Part shown: one piece after another, positions 60,629 to 64,000 of the stretch
Position numbering within the stretch: the first letter of the stretch is position 1
Layout of the letters: each line of letters begins with the position of its first letter
DNA from: Davidsoniella eucalypti
Taxonomy: Eukaryota > Ascomycota > Sordariomycetes > Microascales > Ceratocystidaceae
Direction of reading: 5' to 3'
Length of the DNA: 64,000 nt
NCBI GenBank assembly: GCA_004009845.1
Contig: RMBW01000098.1
Span: forward strand, 54,512-118,511
Translations under genes and position numbers: made by a program
Notes under the pieces: generated by a model
Told to the model about the DNA's origin: nothing
Seen by the model: the letters and a program-made list of their open reading frames with translations, nothing else
Databases searched by the model: none

Positions 60629-61226
60629 TGTGAATTATTATGATAAGAGATAGGAAAAAAAAAAGAAAGGTTATCAGTAAGAAGTTTTGCTTTTGGTAGG
60701 TCAAAGGTTTGTTGGTAGAAATTAGTCTTCTATGTTCTATGCTAACTACTTCTAACGATGTCCTGGAAAAAAATATTTTGGAACAAGATTTTGTAGCTGT
60801 ATTAGGAAGGCGGTAGATTCTTTTTTTTTATCGATAGAGGATAGTTAGAGTGGGGCAGACGACTTTTCAGAACCCTAAGATAATTAAAGTAAGGGTAAGG
60901 GTGTTGACTTACACTAGAAATTCTACATATTACCACGTTGATATCATGGTTTTTATTTCATGTTTCATTTCACTAATGACTTTTGGAGGTATTTGGCTAT
61001 AGTTACATGTCGATGCCATTTGATAGCAAGAATCACGATGGACAAGAATTGGATGAATATTGTAAATGTATAAAATACTTTGGGTAAAAACAAGATAACT
61101 AATAGACAATATAAAAAAATAGATCCTACTGGCTTCACTTGGTGCACGGTTTCTAGACGTCAAGTTATATCGCCTTTGGAGACGAACGGCATTGCAAGAT
61201 TAGTGATGAAGATAATCTCACTTTCT
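60629..61226. other. Intergenic region, Rrp15 promoter and 3' flank of the DUF1399 gene
   Basis: About 600 bp between two minus-strand genes, AT-rich with A and T runs (60655-60666, 60821-60829). No gene seen. Confidence 0.6.
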
Positions 61227-63694
61227 TTAACAACTACCGCCACCACCACCCCCACAACCTCCGCCTCCTCCTCCTCCTCCGCAACCCCCTCCACCACCGC
61301 AGCCTCCACCACCGCCGCAGCCTCCACCACCACCGCAGCCTCCTCCACCGCCACACGAGCCACAAGCAGAAGTTGCAGCTCCAGTAACAGCGCCTGTGCT
61401 GCCACAGCTTCCACAGCCTCCAGGTCCACCGCAGGCACCAGCCGCGATACCCGTATGGCAGGTTCCGGGCACACAGGCGGCGCCCTGAGTATCGCAGACG
61501 CCAACGTCGGTGCAGGGGTAGACGCCCGGATGGTAGTAGATGGGCATGGCGTAGGGAGCGTACATGTAGTAGTTGGTGCCCCAGTGGTCGTAGTACTCGC
61601 CGCGTTTCGGTAGCTCCCGGCCCTTTTTGGCGGCACGGCGCTGGGCTTTGATGTATTGTTGCTCTAGGCGATGATCGTACCATTCGTAGACCATGGGCAA
61701 TGAACCGTTGCTGCGTACAGCGCTGTGGGTTGAAATGTGCGGTGAGTTGTCATGTGGACATTTATCCGCAGCGCCAGATTTCCAGAAGCGGTCAAGAACT
61801 GTGTATAGGCCGCTGTTATTAGCAATGTTTCTACTGGTGTAGCTACTAGGATAGAGAAAGGGACATGGCTTACTTTGGCCTTGCTTGCTGACGTTGAGCT
61901 TGTCACTAAAACTGCTGATGAAGTCTGCACGAGTGGTTTCACAGTACCAGCAAGTGCAGTCGGAATATACTTCACCATAGAGCTCCTGGTACTTCTTGCA
62001 CGTCGCCTGGAAGCTATTCGACAGCCTAGCCTCGTCAACCTTGTCATCATGGTCTGTGAATATGCCGTTTGCTTTAGTCGTGGCATCGAAGTATGTCTTT
62101 GGGCTCAGTTGTGCCGTGTGCCATGCTAGATCAATATCTAAAGTTGGCACTAGCATCGTTGTTGTCGAACTCATCATGGTCATGAAACGGTTGTACTTGG
62201 TGATGAGCCGCGCCATTGTGTTCTGGCAGCCAGGACTATGCAGCCAGTCCATAGAATACATCTTGGAGGCGAAGACGCCCTGGCGGACCACAGCGCCAAC
62301 TAGATTCAACGCAAACGGCGAGGGGTTGTCCCAGTAGCGGCTCATCATCTTGCGTAGATGCTTGGCCCGCAACTTACGGCCACCCCGTTGTAGACGAGGG
62401 CTGAAAACGACAGCCTTGATCTCAGATACCTTGAAGCCCTCGTCAAACATCTTCTTGACACTGTCCATAGACCTCGCGCCATCGTTCAAGATGCTTTCAG
62501 GCATGGGAAAGACGGCGTGGGTGGCGTTGTTGGGGAAGTCGCGTGCCACGGTATGGGTAGGAAGTCTTTTTGAGGGCTCTGGCGAGCCGCTCACAAGGTG
62601 AAGGATGGTACCAGGCATGGGGTACTTATTGTCAATCAGGTTCTTGGCATCTTTGACGAACTTTTCGACGCAGAGAAGATTGCGGTTGATCACAGTGCCG
62701 CAATCTGAGCAAATGCACTCAAAGTCCTTGTCGCCGTATCCAGAGCCGAGCAGGTTGTTGACGCTGCGGGTTCGGTCATGTTAGTTGGTCTGTTTATCTG
62801 TCTGTGACATAGTACGGGATACAGATGTTCGACTTACTCGGTGACTTTCGCCGCTGGCTCGGAAGCACAGGTCGTCCAGGGCACCGTGATCTCGGCCCTG
62901 CAGTACGTTGTCGGGCACTTGAGCGTATGGGAGGGCGAGTCGTCCAGCAGATCCCACGCACACTTAGTTGCCTGGGTAAAGGTTTCCTTGGCCTCCGCCG
63001 GCGCATTAAAGTTGAAGTCATCATCAATCGCATCGTTGATCGCCTTCCACGGAAAACCAGCCAGCCACATAGAACGGTGGCCCGAGCGAATGCAGTCCTC
63101 TAGGTAATCTCTCGGGTTTAGCATGTGCGTATGCCAGACCATCAAGACATCTAGCGGCGGCAGAGTCTCCGGCGTCCAGACCATCGCATCGACAGAGGAT
63201 GTGAAGATTCCGTAGTGGACTGTCTGCGCACGTGTTGCGGGGAGCATGTCGTCGAGGGAGAGTATCCGCTTCGGGAGAGACTTCCACCACGCCTCATATC
63301 GGTGAACGGCACGTGCAACATAAAGCGCCCAGCGCTTCTCACGCAGCAGACTTAGGCCTATCTTGTGCTTCTCGATCTCCGGGTCGTTTGAGTCCTGTGT
63401 TTGCACCGGCTTGTCGGGCATGGCTTCCCGAGACGGCCGTGGGTCAAAGGTCTTGGGTGCGCTTTGGTCGTGGATGCCCCAGAGACCGTCGTTGTAGCCA
63501 ATCTCCTCACGCAGCTCCATGAGCGCATGCAGGAAGCGCAAGTGAGCCGTGCATTTAGGCTCGGTAGGCGGGCCCGGATTGTTGGTGAGGTTGAGACTTT
63601 GGCCGGAGAGATTGACACTGGCTTGTCCTTGTCCCACCGAGACCTGATAGGGCGGCAGCTGCTCTACGCGCGCCAAGTTGCTGTCTGCAGTCAT
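61227..63694 (-). CDS. DUF1399 glycine-rich-domain protein
   Basis: Exons 63694-62838 and 62763-61227 (74-bp intron, GTAAGT donor, CTAAC branch) encode 797 residues. The DUF1399 (GRDP) signature occurs twice: LDVLMVWHTHMLNPRDYLED at about 181-200 and LDIDLAWHTAQLSPKTYFD at about 494-512. Cys pairs suggest a metal site between them (CICSDC just after the junction; CTCWYCET at about 555). The C-terminus has a Tyr/Pro-rich stretch, then a Cys-rich part, and ends in about 49 residues of CGGGGG repeats. A GTAAGC inside exon 2 (about 61871) could be a donor, but no acceptor there keeps frame, so I left it coding. Plant relatives act in stress and auxin responses; the fungal role is unknown. Confidence 0.85.
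61240..61365. repeat. Coding tandem repeat (Cys-Gly5 units)
   Basis: On the plus strand, units close to GCAGCCTCCACCACCGCC (18 bp) repeat four times, then degrade into CCTCCTCC runs. On the coding minus strand each unit reads Cys plus five Gly. Such repeats are prone to length change, and the antisense Thr/Ala/Ser frame over it (61080-61613) is a by-product. Confidence 0.85.
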
Positions 63695-64000
63695 AGCTTT
63701 GGTGTGTGTTTGGCTGGTATCGTGATAGTATGTGTGATGTAATATATCGAGAGATTGACAGTCTAGGTTGGCAGCGGAGTCAAGGGGACTATCATCTCGT
63801 TTTATACTGCCATGGCATCAGCGATTGTTTATTCGATACTTGAATCATATCTGTAGTGCTACCAAAACTGTAAGCTGATAAGACACAGCTTCCTAAGCCC
63901 GGTTTAGTGAAACGTCTCCAAGTACGACCCCCCATGTTCGCCACTTTCTGTATCAAACGCTTGTATATTTGTATACATGTGCAAATCTCCAATATTTACA
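63695..64000. other. Upstream flank of the DUF1399 gene
   Basis: About 300 bp to the window edge, containing the DUF1399 promoter. Nothing else seen. Confidence 0.5.

Noticed and set aside
61080..61613. Thr/Ala/Ser-rich plus-strand frame of 177 codons
   Set aside because: It is the antisense of the Gly/Cys repeat of the DUF1399 gene; repeat DNA keeps several frames open.
61823..61876. Possible extra intron in exon 2 of the DUF1399 gene (GTAAGC donor)
   Set aside because: Every AG in reach leaves the wrong phase, and the uninterrupted frame is open and sensible.
1..64000. CRISPR arrays, rRNA and tRNA genes, bacterial operons, viral genes
   Set aside because: None seen on either strand; all supported genes are eukaryotic nuclear genes, mostly with spliceosomal introns.

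Overview
The window reads as nuclear DNA of a filamentous ascomycete (Pezizomycotina). The genes are protein coding with short spliceosomal introns (mostly 52-113 bp; GTAAGT/GTATGT-type donors, CTAAC/CTGAC branch points, two perfect TACTAAC boxes). The gene set is typical of this group: a Zn2Cys6 regulator, LCL2, the fungal forms of Slx4 and XLF/Nej1, Ugo1, a lipase-CorA fusion and a DUF1399 protein. I cannot place it below subphylum. I see no bacterial, organellar, CRISPR, tRNA or rRNA features.

Layout. 1-812: 5' part of a Baeyer-Villiger-type flavin monooxygenase cut by the window edge. 3.1-4.3 kb: an orthodox aquaporin. 4.3-14.0 kb: a long stretch with no supportable gene, ending in a pyrimidine-rich leader with three short uORFs in front of a 990-aa Zn2Cys6 transcription factor (14.0-17.1 kb). 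18.6-27.5 kb: a DNA-repair neighbourhood with UV-damage endonuclease (uve1), the NHEJ factor XLF/Nej1 and the nuclease scaffold SLX4, interrupted only by ribosomal protein S21. 28-33 kb: small housekeeping genes (NUDT19-like Nudix hydrolase, phosphatase inhibitor-2/Glc8, LCL2, mitochondrial ribosomal protein bL27m). 34.9-39.3 kb: a six-exon 1337-aa protein joining a lipase-like domain to a CorA-type membrane domain. 39.5-47.5 kb: TAF11, GTP cyclohydrolase I, thymidylate kinase with a long N-terminal extension, and an unknown protein with a KEN box and D-box-like motifs. 47.5-53.4 kb: a second gene-poor stretch. 53.4-64 kb: Ugo1, a decayed MULE transposase, mitochondrial [2Fe-2S] ferredoxin (Yah1), Rrp15, and a DUF1399 protein with a Gly/Cys repeat tail.

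Functional links. The repair trio covers three pathways (UV excision, end joining, branched-DNA cleavage). SLX4 and RPS21 share a divergent promoter, as do LCL2/bL27m and TAF11/GTP cyclohydrolase. GTP cyclohydrolase I and thymidylate kinase are convergent neighbours in folate/dTMP metabolism. Ugo1, Yah1 and bL27m are mitochondrial.

The most unusual signal is non-coding: three dispersed copies of a 47-61 bp sequence, each with an A-rich 3' end and each flanked by a 13-bp target-site duplication. They look like an extremely short poly(A)-type retroposon family. All gene models were made by eye from reading frame, splice signals and family recognition; no searches or transcripts were available.
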